Notes under the pieces: generated by a model
What the model was told of the DNA's origin: nothing
What the model saw: the letters and a program-made list of their open reading frames with translations, nothing else
Databases searched by the model: none
Source: Desulfohalobiaceae bacterium
GTDB taxonomy: Bacteria; Desulfobacterota; Desulfovibrionia; Desulfovibrionales; Desulfothermaceae
Assembly (NCBI GenBank): GCA_027063985.1
Contig: JAMOQN010000202.1
Location: 1-35,629, forward strand
Direction of reading: 5' to 3'
DNA length: 35,629 nt
Translations under genes and position numbers: made by a program
In this document: piece after piece, positions 25,301 through 33,776 of the stretch
Layout of the letters: the number at the start of each line of letters is the position of its first letter
Numbering within the stretch: position 1 is the stretch's first letter

Positions 25301-25963
25301 TTATCCTTTAATACTTTTAAGCAACATATCTACTACTTCTGATATATTTAAATTAGACGTATCAATTATCAAAGCATCCTCAGCAGGTTTTAGGGGAGCG
25401 ATTTCTCTGGATGAATCTTGTTTATCCCTTTTTTCTATATCCTTTAAAATCTTTTCATAATCCGCATCAAACCCCATTTCTCTTAATTGCTCAAACCTCC
25501 TTTTTGCCCTTATCTTTGCCGATGCTGTTAAAAAAAACTTAAAGTCTGCATCCTTAAACACAACTGTCCCCATATCCCTACCTTCGGCTACCAGTGAGTG
25601 CTTTTTGGCTATTTCTCTCTGCTGAGCGGTCAAATATTTTCTCACAAAGGGCTCTTTGGCCACCTTTGATGCAACAAAGCCTATTTCCTCACTCCGTATC
25701 TCATCCCCCAAAATTTTATTATTCATGGCCAAAGAAAAATCTTCTCCGTTATACACAAGATCAAACTTCAAGGAAGATAAAATCTCTTCTAATTTATCAA
25801 AATCTTTAGGCAAATTACCTAAGATTAGGGCCACACCTCGATACATTGCACCAGTATCTAAATAGGCAATATTTAATTTTTTAGCCAAAATCTTTGCAAC
25901 AGTAGTCTTTCCAGACCCTGCAGGCCCATCTATGGTAATTATAATTCTTTTGGATTTTTCCAT
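25301..25963 (-). CDS. cmk: Cytidylate kinase
   Basis: A 220-residue (d)CMP kinase: the Walker A segment GPAGSGKTT (13-21), AYLDTGAMYRGVAL, the NMP-binding segment with DEIRSEEIG, the AEGRDMGTVVF motif and the lid ERDKQDSSREIAPL. It makes CDP for nucleotide and lipid synthesis. It directly follows hisC with no intergenic base, and GGTGG in the last hisC codons serves as the ribosome site. It is the last gene of the smpB-cmk series. Confidence 0.97.
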   Translation of the reverse strand: MEKSKRIIITIDGPAGSGKTTVAKILAKKLNIAYLDTGAMYRGVALILGNLPKDFDKLEEILSSLKFDLVYNGEDFSLAMNNKILGDEIRSEEIGFVASKVAKEPFVRKYLTAQQREIAKKHSLVAEGRDMGTVVFKDADFKFFLTASAKIRAKRRFEQLREMGFDADYEKILKDIEKRDKQDSSREIAPLKPAEDALIIDTSNLNISEVVDMLLKSIKG

Positions 25964-27061
25964 TTAACCACCCTGTAAAATTTGTTTTAGATAATGGATA
26001 AATAACTTGTTTTCATCTTCTCTTCCAACCGATACCCTGAGATAATCATCTAAGCCATAAGATTTAAGTGGTCTTATAATAATACCCTTTTTTAATAACT
26101 CCTCAAAAACAACATTAGCATCAATAGGTGGTTTAAACATCAAAAAATTGGCCTGGGATGGATATAGTGTGCAGTCAAGTTTTTCCATCTCTTCTTTTAG
26201 ATATTTTCTACCTTTAATTACTGTATTTCTTGTGTGTTCTATAAAGGTAAAATCATCTAGCACTTCTATTGCAGCCTTTTCTGCCATCAAGTTTACGCTA
26301 AAGGGAAGTTTTACCCTTTTTATGTAATCTGATAGTTTAAAAGGTAAAATTCCATATCCTATCCTCAATCCCGCCAGCCCATATAATTTAGAAAATGTCC
26401 TGATCACCACCAAATTTTTATTATCTAATACATGGTTTATACATGAACAATTTTCTGGATCATCGCAAAATTCAACATACGCCTCATCAACCACTACTAA
26501 GATATTTTCAGGAATTTTGCATAAAAATTCAATTATATCTTCTGAGGACACACAATATCCAGATGGATTGTCTGGATTTGTGATAAATATAATTTTGGTA
26601 TTCTCATCTATCGCATCTAACATCCCTTTAAAATTAAAGGAAAAATCCTTATTTAAAGGAACATACTTAACAGAGATCCCATGGAATTTTGCCTGCATCC
26701 TATATATGGAAAAACTTGGATCAAACACCACTATATTGTCTCTATAAGGAACAGCCAACACCCTTATAATGAGATCAATTATCTCATCTGAACCATTTGT
26801 AACCACAATACACTCATCAGGGACGTTTAAAATATCAGATAGTTTCCCAACTAACTCTGGATTCCCACTTTGAGGATACCTAAATGCATAAGGACTAAAC
26901 TTTTTAATAACCTCCACAACACGTGGAGACGTTCCTAAAGGATTTTCATTGCTTGCCATTTTTATTACATTGGCCAAATTGTATTTCTTCTTTATCTCCT
27001 CAATGGATAGCCCAGGAGAATATGGAGAAAAATCAAGTAGTTCTTTTCTAATCTCTAGCAT
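25964..27061 (-). CDS. hisC: Histidinol-phosphate aminotransferase
   Basis: A 365-residue class I/II PLP enzyme that transaminates imidazole-acetol phosphate in histidine synthesis. Motifs are MASNENPLGTSP, TNGSDEIIDL, TNPDNPSGYC, VVVDEAYVEF and the PLP lysine Lys225 in TFSKLYGLAGLRIGYG. The start at 27061 follows GGGAGG; the upstream in-frame TTG includes that ribosome site and is rejected. It does not lie with other his genes here. Related enzymes may also accept aromatic substrates. Confidence 0.93.
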   Translation of the reverse strand: MLEIRKELLDFSPYSPGLSIEEIKKKYNLANVIKMASNENPLGTSPRVVEVIKKFSPYAFRYPQSGNPELVGKLSDILNVPDECIVVTNGSDEIIDLIIRVLAVPYRDNIVVFDPSFSIYRMQAKFHGISVKYVPLNKDFSFNFKGMLDAIDENTKIIFITNPDNPSGYCVSSEDIIEFLCKIPENILVVVDEAYVEFCDDPENCSCINHVLDNKNLVVIRTFSKLYGLAGLRIGYGILPFKLSDYIKRVKLPFSVNLMAEKAAIEVLDDFTFIEHTRNTVIKGRKYLKEEMEKLDCTLYPSQANFLMFKPPIDANVVFEELLKKGIIIRPLKSYGLDDYLRVSVGREDENKLFIHYLKQILQGG

Positions 27062-27096
27062 TAATCCTCCCAATTAGAACCTTTTCTTAAGATAAA

Positions 27097-27759
27097 TTAA
27101 AATCCACAATCTTCATTTATCAAAATTATCTTTATCCTCTTTGGTGGAAAAGATTTTTCAGTTATGACCCATACATTGCACACCCTATCTGGACTATTGC
27201 AATCCTCACACTTAAGGGTCTTTGCGCAGGGTGTCTTTCTATTGAGCCTAAGTGTATTTATTGGAGCTGCAAATCCCTTTATCCTATTTATTGCCTCTTC
27301 AAGGTCTGTGACTATTTTGTTTCTCCCAATTAAAAGGGTCACATACCTGGGACCAAAGGCTATACCCCCTACCCTATTGCCATATCCATCTAAATTAACT
27401 AACACTCCATCTTCAGTTACTGCATTGGTACCAGTGATAAAAAGATCAGATAAAAGGGCCTGCCTCCTTCTCTCAATAAATTCATCCTTTGGAATGGTCC
27501 TGTCATAGGTATCTATTACTTCATAATCTTTTGATTCTTTGAAAAAAGAATATATACCAGAATCTACTACAGTTAGAGATCCTCCAAATGATACTTTTTT
27601 AATATCTTCTAATTTATTTAAAATCTGCTTTATAAATAGCTGTTTTACGTCAGAAAGTTTTGGCGCTATAAATACTTCAAAATTATTTTTTTCTAAAGCT
27701 TGTTTTAATAAATTTAGTTTTTTTTCAAAAAAATTATCTAACATATCTTTTGTATTCAT
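27097..27759 (-). CDS. LUD-domain (LutC/YkgG-like) protein
   Basis: A 220-residue protein of the LUD family (DUF162). It has a helical start, VSFGGSLTVVDSGIYSFF, DLFITGTNAVTEDGVLVNLDGYGNRVGGIAFGP, and a Cys cluster (CAKTLKCEDCNSPDRVC) near the end. LutC-type proteins take part in lactate oxidation with LutA and LutB, though their chemistry is unclear. It follows the GlcD-type gene by 23 nt with a GGAGG ribosome site, so it probably works with that flavoprotein. The C-terminal cysteines could bind an Fe-S cluster (inference). Confidence 0.88.
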   Translation of the reverse strand: MNTKDMLDNFFEKKLNLLKQALEKNNFEVFIAPKLSDVKQLFIKQILNKLEDIKKVSFGGSLTVVDSGIYSFFKESKDYEVIDTYDRTIPKDEFIERRRQALLSDLFITGTNAVTEDGVLVNLDGYGNRVGGIAFGPRYVTLLIGRNKIVTDLEEAINRIKGFAAPINTLRLNRKTPCAKTLKCEDCNSPDRVCNVWVITEKSFPPKRIKIILINEDCGF

Positions 27760-27782
27760 ACTACACCTCCAAATATAATAAA

Positions 27783-29156
27783 TTAATACGCCTTTCCTGG
27801 ATTCATAATGTTATTTGGATCAAAAATACTCTTTATTTTTCTCATAAGATTTATCTCTGTATTTGAAAGCTGTTTGTCAATTAGATCCAATTTCAAAATC
27901 CCAACACCATGTTCTCCAGAAATAGTACCACCTATTTCTATGGTCTTTTGTAATATTTTGTAACTTACTTTATGTGCAGTTTTTTCCATATCATCACTGT
28001 ACATTATATTTACATGTATATTCCCATCTCCTAGATGTCCAAAACAAAGTATAGGTATATTAAATTTTTTTCCTACAGACTTAGACTCATTTATGATTAT
28101 TGGTACTTTAGATCTTGGGACACAAATATCCAGTGCTATTTTCTTTTCACCCATCTTATGGGATGCTGGATTTATAAGACGCCTAACCTCCCATAATTCT
28201 TCTTCTCTTTTTTTATCTCCACCCCTCTCATAATATTTAATATCCAGCTCTTTAAATAATTTTTCACAATTATAAATCGCCCCTTCCACCTCTTTTTCAT
28301 TGCCGTCAAACTGTAATAAAAGCATTGCGTCAATACTTTTGGGTATCTCCACTTTACCAAGTTGTCTTATACAATTTAAGACGTCTTTATCCATAAATTC
28401 CATTGCCACTGGAATTAGTCCTGTCTTTAGAATCTTTGCTGCGACCTCTATGAGTCGTTCCAGGGAATTAAACCCAACCAAAATAGATATAGATTTATCT
28501 GGCAGGGGCAAAAGTCTTAAAATTATCTTTGTAAAAAAGCCCAATGTCCCCTCTGATCCAATCATAAGAGATTTAAGATCTAACCCTACTACATCTTTAT
28601 GCGACCTACCTCCAAGGGAAAGAATCTCTCCTCCAGGAATACACACATCCAATCCCAATACATAATCCTTAGTGACCCCATACTTTACAGCGCGAAGCCC
28701 ACCTGCGTTTTGGGATACATTGCCTCCAATAGTGGAAATTTTAGCTGATGCTGGATCTGGAGGATAAAATAAGGATTTTTGTTTTAAGACCCTTTGAAGA
28801 TCTCCAGTAACTACCCCAGGTTCTACTTCTGCCACATAGTCCCTATCATCTATATCCAAAATCCTGTTGAGCTTCAAAGTAGAGACAACTATTCCGCCAT
28901 AAACAGGGACACAAGCGCCAACAACATTGGTTGCCCTTGCCCTGGGTATAATTGGGATTTTATTTTTATTTGCCCATTTAAGTAATTCTTTTACTTGACT
29001 AACTGAGGAGGGTCTAACAACTATAGAAGGCCATGCAAATTTTTTGCTTGCATCTGTTCCAAATATTAAAATCTTTTCTCTTTCAAACAATACATCTTGT
29101 TCTCCAAAAAGAGAGAACAAAAATTTTTTATGTTCTTTTTTTGGCTTAAATGTCAT
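27783..29156 (-). CDS. GlcD-type FAD-linked oxidase (lactate/glycolate oxidase flavoprotein)
   Basis: A 457-residue flavoprotein of the VAO/PCMH family. FAD-binding segments include IVVRPSSVSQVKELLKWA, RARATNVVGACVPVYGGIVVSTLKLNRI, FYPPDPASAKISTIGGNVSQNAGG and GSEGTLGFFTKI. The C-terminal oxidase domain has CFGHLGDGNIHVN and SGEHGVG. It likely oxidises D-lactate or glycolate and passes electrons to an Fe-S partner; the exact acid is not shown by the sequence. It starts 2 nt after smpB, and the LUD protein follows. Confidence 0.93.
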   Translation of the reverse strand: MTFKPKKEHKKFLFSLFGEQDVLFEREKILIFGTDASKKFAWPSIVVRPSSVSQVKELLKWANKNKIPIIPRARATNVVGACVPVYGGIVVSTLKLNRILDIDDRDYVAEVEPGVVTGDLQRVLKQKSLFYPPDPASAKISTIGGNVSQNAGGLRAVKYGVTKDYVLGLDVCIPGGEILSLGGRSHKDVVGLDLKSLMIGSEGTLGFFTKIILRLLPLPDKSISILVGFNSLERLIEVAAKILKTGLIPVAMEFMDKDVLNCIRQLGKVEIPKSIDAMLLLQFDGNEKEVEGAIYNCEKLFKELDIKYYERGGDKKREEELWEVRRLINPASHKMGEKKIALDICVPRSKVPIIINESKSVGKKFNIPILCFGHLGDGNIHVNIMYSDDMEKTAHKVSYKILQKTIEIGGTISGEHGVGILKLDLIDKQLSNTEINLMRKIKSIFDPNNIMNPGKAY

Positions 29157-29158
29157 GG

Positions 29159-29623
29159 CTACTTATATTTAGACATTTCCCTTGCAATGTCCATCTTTAT
29201 AGCCTTTCTCTTTAATTCTTCCCTTCTATCCCTAATATTTCTACCCCTACATAAGGCAATTTCTACCTTTGCCCACGGACCCTTTAAGTAGATTTTCAGG
29301 GGTATGACTGTAAGCCCTTTTTGTTGAACCTTTCCCTGGAGGGATAAGATCTCCCGTTTGTGGAGCAAGAGTTTTCTATCTCGCTCAGGTTCATGGCCAA
29401 GATAAGAGGCCTTTTCATAGGGTGCGATGTGAAGACCTATTAAATAGGCCTCTCCTTTGTGAAATCTTACATAGCTATCTTTAAAATTCACCTTCCCTTG
29501 TCTAATGGACTTGATTTCTGAGCCCGTTAAAACCAGACCTGCCTCACGCTTCTCTAAAATATCATAAAAGTGAAAGGCCTTTTTATTGGTTGCTATGACT
29601 TTTATTTTTTCCTTTTGCGACAT
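29159..29623 (-). CDS. smpB: SsrA-binding protein SmpB
   Basis: A 154-residue SmpB, which brings tmRNA to stalled ribosomes. Motifs are NKKAFHFYDILEKREAGLVLTGSEIKSIRQGKVNFKDSYVRF-type core strands and the C-terminal basic tail RRNI-like region ending REMSKYK. Length is normal. The first codons follow a heptad-repeat spacer. The tmRNA gene is not in the adjacent spacer. It is followed by the GlcD-type gene after 2 nt. Confidence 0.97.
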   Translation of the reverse strand: MSQKEKIKVIATNKKAFHFYDILEKREAGLVLTGSEIKSIRQGKVNFKDSYVRFHKGEAYLIGLHIAPYEKASYLGHEPERDRKLLLHKREILSLQGKVQQKGLTVIPLKIYLKGPWAKVEIALCRGRNIRDRREELKRKAIKMDIAREMSKYK

Positions 29624-29637
29624 AACTCATTTGTCCT

Positions 29638-29734
29638 ATGTTCCATGTTGTATGTTCAAAGTTCAATGTTCTATGTTCAAGGTTCGATGTTCTACGTTCA
29701 AAATTCGAAGTTGCTGTTCAAAGTTCTAGGTTCT
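29638..29734. repeat. Heptad tandem array of ATGTTCN (GTTCNNN family)
   Basis: Eleven in-register 7-bp units (29638-29714), consensus ATGTTCN, then one 6-bp unit and two more heptads to 29734. Variants change mostly the two bases before GTTC. It shares its consensus with the left half of the 25162-25238 array. It lies between smpB and ptsI, both on the minus strand, and would be within or just ahead of the smpB leader. Confidence 0.9.
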
Positions 29735-29751
29735 CTTCTGTGTATCTTACT

Positions 29752-29777
29752 CACACTGATCACCCACACTGTTCACT
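29752..29777. repeat. 13-bp tandem repeat next to the ptsI stop codon
   Basis: CACACTGATCACC (29752-29764) and CACACTGTTCACT (29765-29777) are adjacent and match at 11 of 13 bases. They fill the space between the heptad array and the ptsI stop codon. Confidence 0.55.
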
Positions 29778-31547
29778 TTAATTATCAAAAAAAGAGGTAT
29801 AAAATGTTAGTTCTTCAGGAATCTTATCAAACACCTTTTCCTTAACTATCCTGTTGTTTTCCTTTACTGAAGAATTTTGCAAGATCTTATTCAGTAAATC
29901 TTCGCACTCTTTTTTAGACAACATTCGAATTACACGTTTAACGCCAGGGACGGAATGGGGAGTAGTGCTAAGGATATCCACTCCCATGCCAATTAATAAA
30001 GGTATACAAAAGGGATCTCCAGCCATTTCTCCGCACATTGACACATAAATTCCAGCTCTTTTTGCAACATCCACTGTGTGTTTGATACTTTTAATTATAG
30101 CAGGGTGCAAGGGCTGAAACAGATGGGACACGTATTTGTTGGTGCGGTCAATGCCAAGGGAATATTGGATAAGATCGTTTGTGCCAATACTAAAGAAATC
30201 GACTTCCTTTGCAAGGTCCTCTGCCACCAACACTGCAGATGGTAGCTCAATCATAATCCCTACAGGGATATCCCTTTTATACGACTTACCCTCTTTTTCA
30301 AGTTCATTTTTTGCCTCTTCTAAAACCCTTTTTGCATCTCTAAGTTCTTCTAAACCTGATATCATTGGAAACATAAGTAATGCATTTCCCGCCTCAGCTG
30401 CCCTTAAAATTGCCTTTAATTGGGTTTTAAATATCTTTTTAAACTTTAAACAAAATCTAATAGCCCTTAGCCCCATGGCAGGATTGGCCTCTTCCAATTT
30501 TTCAAATCCCTTTCCTATCTTATCCCCTCCAGCATCTAATGTCCTGATAACCACTGGCTTTGGAGACATAATGGATACAAGGTCCCTATATTCTTCGTAT
30601 AATTCATCTTCACCAGGCAACCTTGATCTATATAAATAAGAGTATTCGGTCCTATACAGACCAATACCCTCAGCTGCATAATCTAAGGCTGAACTGACTT
30701 CCTCAAAGAGTTCAATATTGGCCATTACTTTAACGTGGAATCCGTCCTTTGTTTTACCTGGAAGCCCACTTTGTTGAAACAACTCCCTTTTGTATTGCTC
30801 AAAGCTTATCTGCCTCTCAGTATACTCATATATCTCTTCTTCTTCTGGTTCTATCAATATCCTACCTGTAAATCCATCAACAATGATAAATTCATCGTCT
30901 AAAATTTGATTCTCAACGTCTTCTATCCCCACTATTGCAGGAATCCCAAGGGTCCTTGCAACAATTGACACGTGAGAGGTCTTTCCCCCCTGGGCTGTGA
31001 CAAATGCCATAATTTTACTTACATCTAATTCAACTGTATCTGCTGGCGTTAATTCGTGTGCCACTAATATTACTCTTGACTTAATGGGCTTTAATTCTTC
31101 TCCAGCTCCGATCAAATTTCCAATTACCTTTCTACTGAGAAGCTTGAACTCACTAATTCTAGTTTTAAAAAATTCGTCCTCTATCCCATTAAACGTCTTT
31201 TCTATATCTCCAATACCCTTTTCAACGGCCCATTCTGCATTTAATTTCATATCCTTTATGTATTTAGTTATCGCATGTTTTAGTTTAGGGTCTTGAAGCA
31301 TCATTATCTGGGTATCAATAATAGAGGAATATTCGGTCTGTTCTTCTGGAATTTTTGCCTTTAATTCTTTTAAATTTGATATTGTAAGTTCAAAGGCATC
31401 TTCCAGACGTTTTATTTCTTGCTCAACTAATTCTTCAGATATGTTTTGTATGGGAGCAAGACAAAAGTGGTCTCTGGTCAAAATATATGCATGTCCTATT
31501 GCAACTCCTACAGAAACAGGTATACCCTGAAGGATCTTTTTTGCCAT
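29778..31547 (-). CDS. ptsI: PTS enzyme I (phosphoenolpyruvate-protein phosphotransferase)
   Basis: A 589-residue enzyme I that moves phosphate from PEP to HPr. The N-terminal swivel domain has the phospho-His192 in AQGGKTSHVSIVARTLG. The C-terminal PEP-binding barrel has GIGLYRTEYSYLYR, PVVIRTLDAGGDK, GLRAIRFCL, MIELPSAVL, FFSIGTNDLIQY and CGEMAGDP, ending in an extended tail. All key residues are present, so it looks active. It follows ptsH by 15 nt. Confidence 0.97.
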   Translation of the reverse strand: MAKKILQGIPVSVGVAIGHAYILTRDHFCLAPIQNISEELVEQEIKRLEDAFELTISNLKELKAKIPEEQTEYSSIIDTQIMMLQDPKLKHAITKYIKDMKLNAEWAVEKGIGDIEKTFNGIEDEFFKTRISEFKLLSRKVIGNLIGAGEELKPIKSRVILVAHELTPADTVELDVSKIMAFVTAQGGKTSHVSIVARTLGIPAIVGIEDVENQILDDEFIIVDGFTGRILIEPEEEEIYEYTERQISFEQYKRELFQQSGLPGKTKDGFHVKVMANIELFEEVSSALDYAAEGIGLYRTEYSYLYRSRLPGEDELYEEYRDLVSIMSPKPVVIRTLDAGGDKIGKGFEKLEEANPAMGLRAIRFCLKFKKIFKTQLKAILRAAEAGNALLMFPMISGLEELRDAKRVLEEAKNELEKEGKSYKRDIPVGIMIELPSAVLVAEDLAKEVDFFSIGTNDLIQYSLGIDRTNKYVSHLFQPLHPAIIKSIKHTVDVAKRAGIYVSMCGEMAGDPFCIPLLIGMGVDILSTTPHSVPGVKRVIRMLSKKECEDLLNKILQNSSVKENNRIVKEKVFDKIPEELTFYTSFFDN

Positions 31548-31562
31548 AGTATCACCCTTATG

Positions 31563-31841
31563 TTATAATTCTCCAAATCCCTCTTCTATTAATGATTTTA
31601 TATTTTTTATCGCCTCTTTTGCATCCTCGCCCTTTGCAATTAGTTTTATTGATTTTCCCTTGGGCGCAGCTAAGGTTAAAATATCTAATATACTCTTTGC
31701 ATCTACCTCTGTTTTATCCATAATTATTTTTATATCAGATTTGTATTTACTGGCTTCTTTGGCTAAAATAGCAGCTGGTCTTGCATGAAGTCCTAAGCTG
31801 TTATTTATTATTACCTCAGAACACACTAACTCTTCTTTCAT
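31563..31841 (-). CDS. ptsH: PTS phosphocarrier protein HPr
   Basis: A 92-residue HPr with the active His19 in LGLHARPAA and a Ser50 in DAKSILDIL at the position of the regulatory serine of HPr. The start at 31841 has AAAGGG upstream; an in-frame codon at 31883 would lengthen it into the upstream gene. A serine suggests control by HPr kinase, but no hprK is seen here. It sits between the EIID-type gene and ptsI. Confidence 0.94.
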   Translation of the reverse strand: MKEELVCSEVIINNSLGLHARPAAILAKEASKYKSDIKIIMDKTEVDAKSILDILTLAAPKGKSIKLIAKGEDAKEAIKNIKSLIEEGFGEL

Positions 31842-31857
31842 ATTTTTTCCCTTTGTT

Positions 31858-32595
31858 TTACAAAAAGAACAATATACCAGCAACCAATATTACTACTAAT
31901 AACTCCCTTGATATTATATTTTTATAAACAAGAAAAGATGAAATAGAAATTACTATTCCACCTATGAGAAAAAAATGAAGATGATCATATTTTGACAAAC
32001 ACGATATCCTATACCATACAAAAACAAGTAAAACTCCATTAATAATTTTCAATCGATTTGCCCACCCAATTAAATTTATTTCCTTCATCTGCTGAAAAAA
32101 AGCAAGCCCCCTGCTCCACCCCTTCCAAAAAATTACAAATCTAAATAATTGTAGGATTAAAAAGGAAAAAATAAAAAATATTAGGCCCCAAATCTTTTGG
32201 CCATATAAAACAAACAACACCTCTGCCAATGCCCAGGTAACAAGCAAAGAGCCCCCAAAAAACGAATCTCCAATAGCACTTAATGTATATGCTGATGTCT
32301 CCTTTATGGCCTCAAGGGCCTTAGGTGATATCATTTTCTGGGAAATCCTGGATTCTATAAATAAGAAATACCCAACTAATAATGGCAAAAAATAAGGATG
32401 AGAATTGTAATGGGACAGATATCTTTCTCTTGCTTTCTTATATTCCGATAAGTTGTCACCATAGAATAATCTCAGTCCTGGATCCATAATATAGAGCAGA
32501 CCAAAATTCTGCAGCCCCTTAGTATTAAACATACTGCCTATTAAATAGGTTCTAAAAAAGCATTTTATTAGGGTATATAATTCCTTTTTACCCAT
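31858..32595 (-). CDS. PTS mannose-family EIID-like membrane protein
   Basis: A 245-residue protein matching the mannose-family EIID. It starts with FFRTYLIGSMFNTKGLQNFGLLYIMDPGLRLFY-type sequence, then FNSHPYF-like SHYNSHPYFLPLLVGYF and IGDSFFGGSLL, and ends in several hydrophobic segments. EIID normally forms a sugar channel with EIIC, but no EIIC, EIIB or EIIA gene lies in this window. It overlaps rsmI by 8 nt and is followed by ptsH after 16 nt. It may serve a distant partner or be a relic. Confidence 0.85.
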   Translation of the reverse strand: MGKKELYTLIKCFFRTYLIGSMFNTKGLQNFGLLYIMDPGLRLFYGDNLSEYKKARERYLSHYNSHPYFLPLLVGYFLFIESRISQKMISPKALEAIKETSAYTLSAIGDSFFGGSLLVTWALAEVLFVLYGQKIWGLIFFIFSFLILQLFRFVIFWKGWSRGLAFFQQMKEINLIGWANRLKIINGVLLVFVWYRISCLSKYDHLHFFLIGGIVISISSFLVYKNIISRELLVVILVAGILFFL

Positions 32596-33439
32596 TTTTT
32601 ATTCTCAAATAGAGATTGTACACCTCTTTCTTGCTCCACCCTGTGCTGGCATCCAACACCCTTTCCACCAAATCCTTGCCCTTTACATTACTTACCATCT
32701 CTTTCTTTATCATGTTAATGAGATCTGGCTCACTGGTCCTTAACCCTTTTTTTTGTGGTGGAGATATAATCACCGTGATCTCGCCCTTTAACTCTCCTAT
32801 TGTCTCATACTTTGAAAGGGGAAAGAAGATTACATCTTCATACATTTTAGTGAGCTCTTTAACAATGGCAACTTCCCGTTCTCCCTTCAATGTTTCATAG
32901 GCAACTTGTAATGTGTGTTTTAGTCTGGACTTTCTCTCAAAAAATATCAATGTGGTGTTAATTGTTGCAAAAGGGGTCAAAGTGGCCTTTATATCGCCTT
33001 TTTTCCTGGGCATAAATCCCAAAAAAGTAAAAGGAATAGGTTCTATTCCACTAATCATGAGTGCAGCAATAGGGGCACTTGGACCAGGTACTGCAGATAC
33101 CCTGATTTTCCTTTTTCTGCACTCCCTAACAAGCAAAAAACCTGGATCAGAAATAACCGGTGAACCTGCTTCTGACACCAGAGCCACATCTTTACCATCT
33201 TCTAGTATTTTTAATATACTATCTAATTTTTCTTTCTCCACCTTATCATAATAACTGACCAGTTTTTTCTTAGAAATCCCAAGTAGATTTAAAAGATTGC
33301 CAGTGGTCCTTGTATCTTCACAAGCTACCACATCCACCTGATTTAAAACCTCAATGGCCCTTTTTGAAATATCACCAAGGTTGCCAATAGGTGTTGCCAC
33401 TATCCAGAGTGTGCTCAAGCGTGAAGGCATTTTTTTCAT
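32588..33439 (-). CDS. rsmI: 16S rRNA (cytidine-1402-2'-O)-methyltransferase RsmI
   Basis: A 283-residue tetrapyrrole-methylase-fold enzyme that methylates the 2'-O of C1402 in 16S rRNA. Motifs are LWIVATPIGNLGDISKRA, VACEDTRTTG, LVSEAGSPVISDPG, VPGPSAPIAALMISG and the C-terminal SKKEVYNLYLRI helix. The start is uncertain (33439 or 33430) because it overlaps yraN by about 60 nt and no clear ribosome site is seen; the core begins about 10 residues later. Confidence 0.93.
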   Translation of the reverse strand: MKKMPSRLSTLWIVATPIGNLGDISKRAIEVLNQVDVVACEDTRTTGNLLNLLGISKKKLVSYYDKVEKEKLDSILKILEDGKDVALVSEAGSPVISDPGFLLVRECRKRKIRVSAVPGPSAPIAALMISGIEPIPFTFLGFMPRKKGDIKATLTPFATINTTLIFFERKSRLKHTLQVAYETLKGEREVAIVKELTKMYEDVIFFPLSKYETIGELKGEITVIISPPQKKGLRTSEPDLINMIKKEMVSNVKGKDLVERVLDASTGWSKKEVYNLYLRIKNG

Positions 33440-33776
33440 GTTTTATATCTATGTTATCACCCTTTTTAGTGATCCCTATAATATCAAATCTGACTTTTTT
33501 GTGCCATAATTTATTTTTTGTTAAATAAAAAAGCGCTGCTGCAAGTATCCTCTTTTGCTTAGCCACATTAACAAATTGAACAGGCTCCCCAAAATTCTCA
33601 CTTGATCTAGCCTTTACTTCAACAAAAACCAATTGCCCATCTCTCTCAGCAATAAGATCAATCTCTCCCTTTTTGGTTCTAAAATTCCTCTCCAAAATTT
33701 TATAACCTTTTTTCCTGAAAAATTTTATTGCAACATCCTCTCCTATGTTGCCTAATCTGCTTTTTCTATTAAACAC
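33372..33776 (-). CDS. YraN/UPF0102 family nuclease-fold protein
   Basis: A 134-residue YraN protein with a restriction-endonuclease-like core: LGNIGEDVAIKFFRKKGY, then FRTKKGEIDLIAERDGQLVFVEVKAR carrying the GEID and EVK metal-site pattern, and VRFDIIGI. The function is poorly known. The tail of about 20 residues after FTLEH is longer than usual and overlaps the rsmI start. It overlaps rnhB by 25 nt; rnhB-yraN-rsmI is a common order. Confidence 0.9.
   Translation of the reverse strand: MFNRKSRLGNIGEDVAIKFFRKKGYKILERNFRTKKGEIDLIAERDGQLVFVEVKARSSENFGEPVQFVNVAKQKRILAAALFYLTKNKLWHKKVRFDIIGITKKGDNIDIKHEKNAFTLEHTLDSGNTYWQPW

Noticed and set aside
29624-29777. tmRNA gene next to smpB
   Set aside because: The spacer is filled by short repeats and has no tRNA-like ends or tag reading frame.
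29570-29845. 91-codon plus-strand frame over the heptad spacer
   Set aside because: Its repetitive translation comes from the heptad array, which has one 6-bp unit and no ribosome site.
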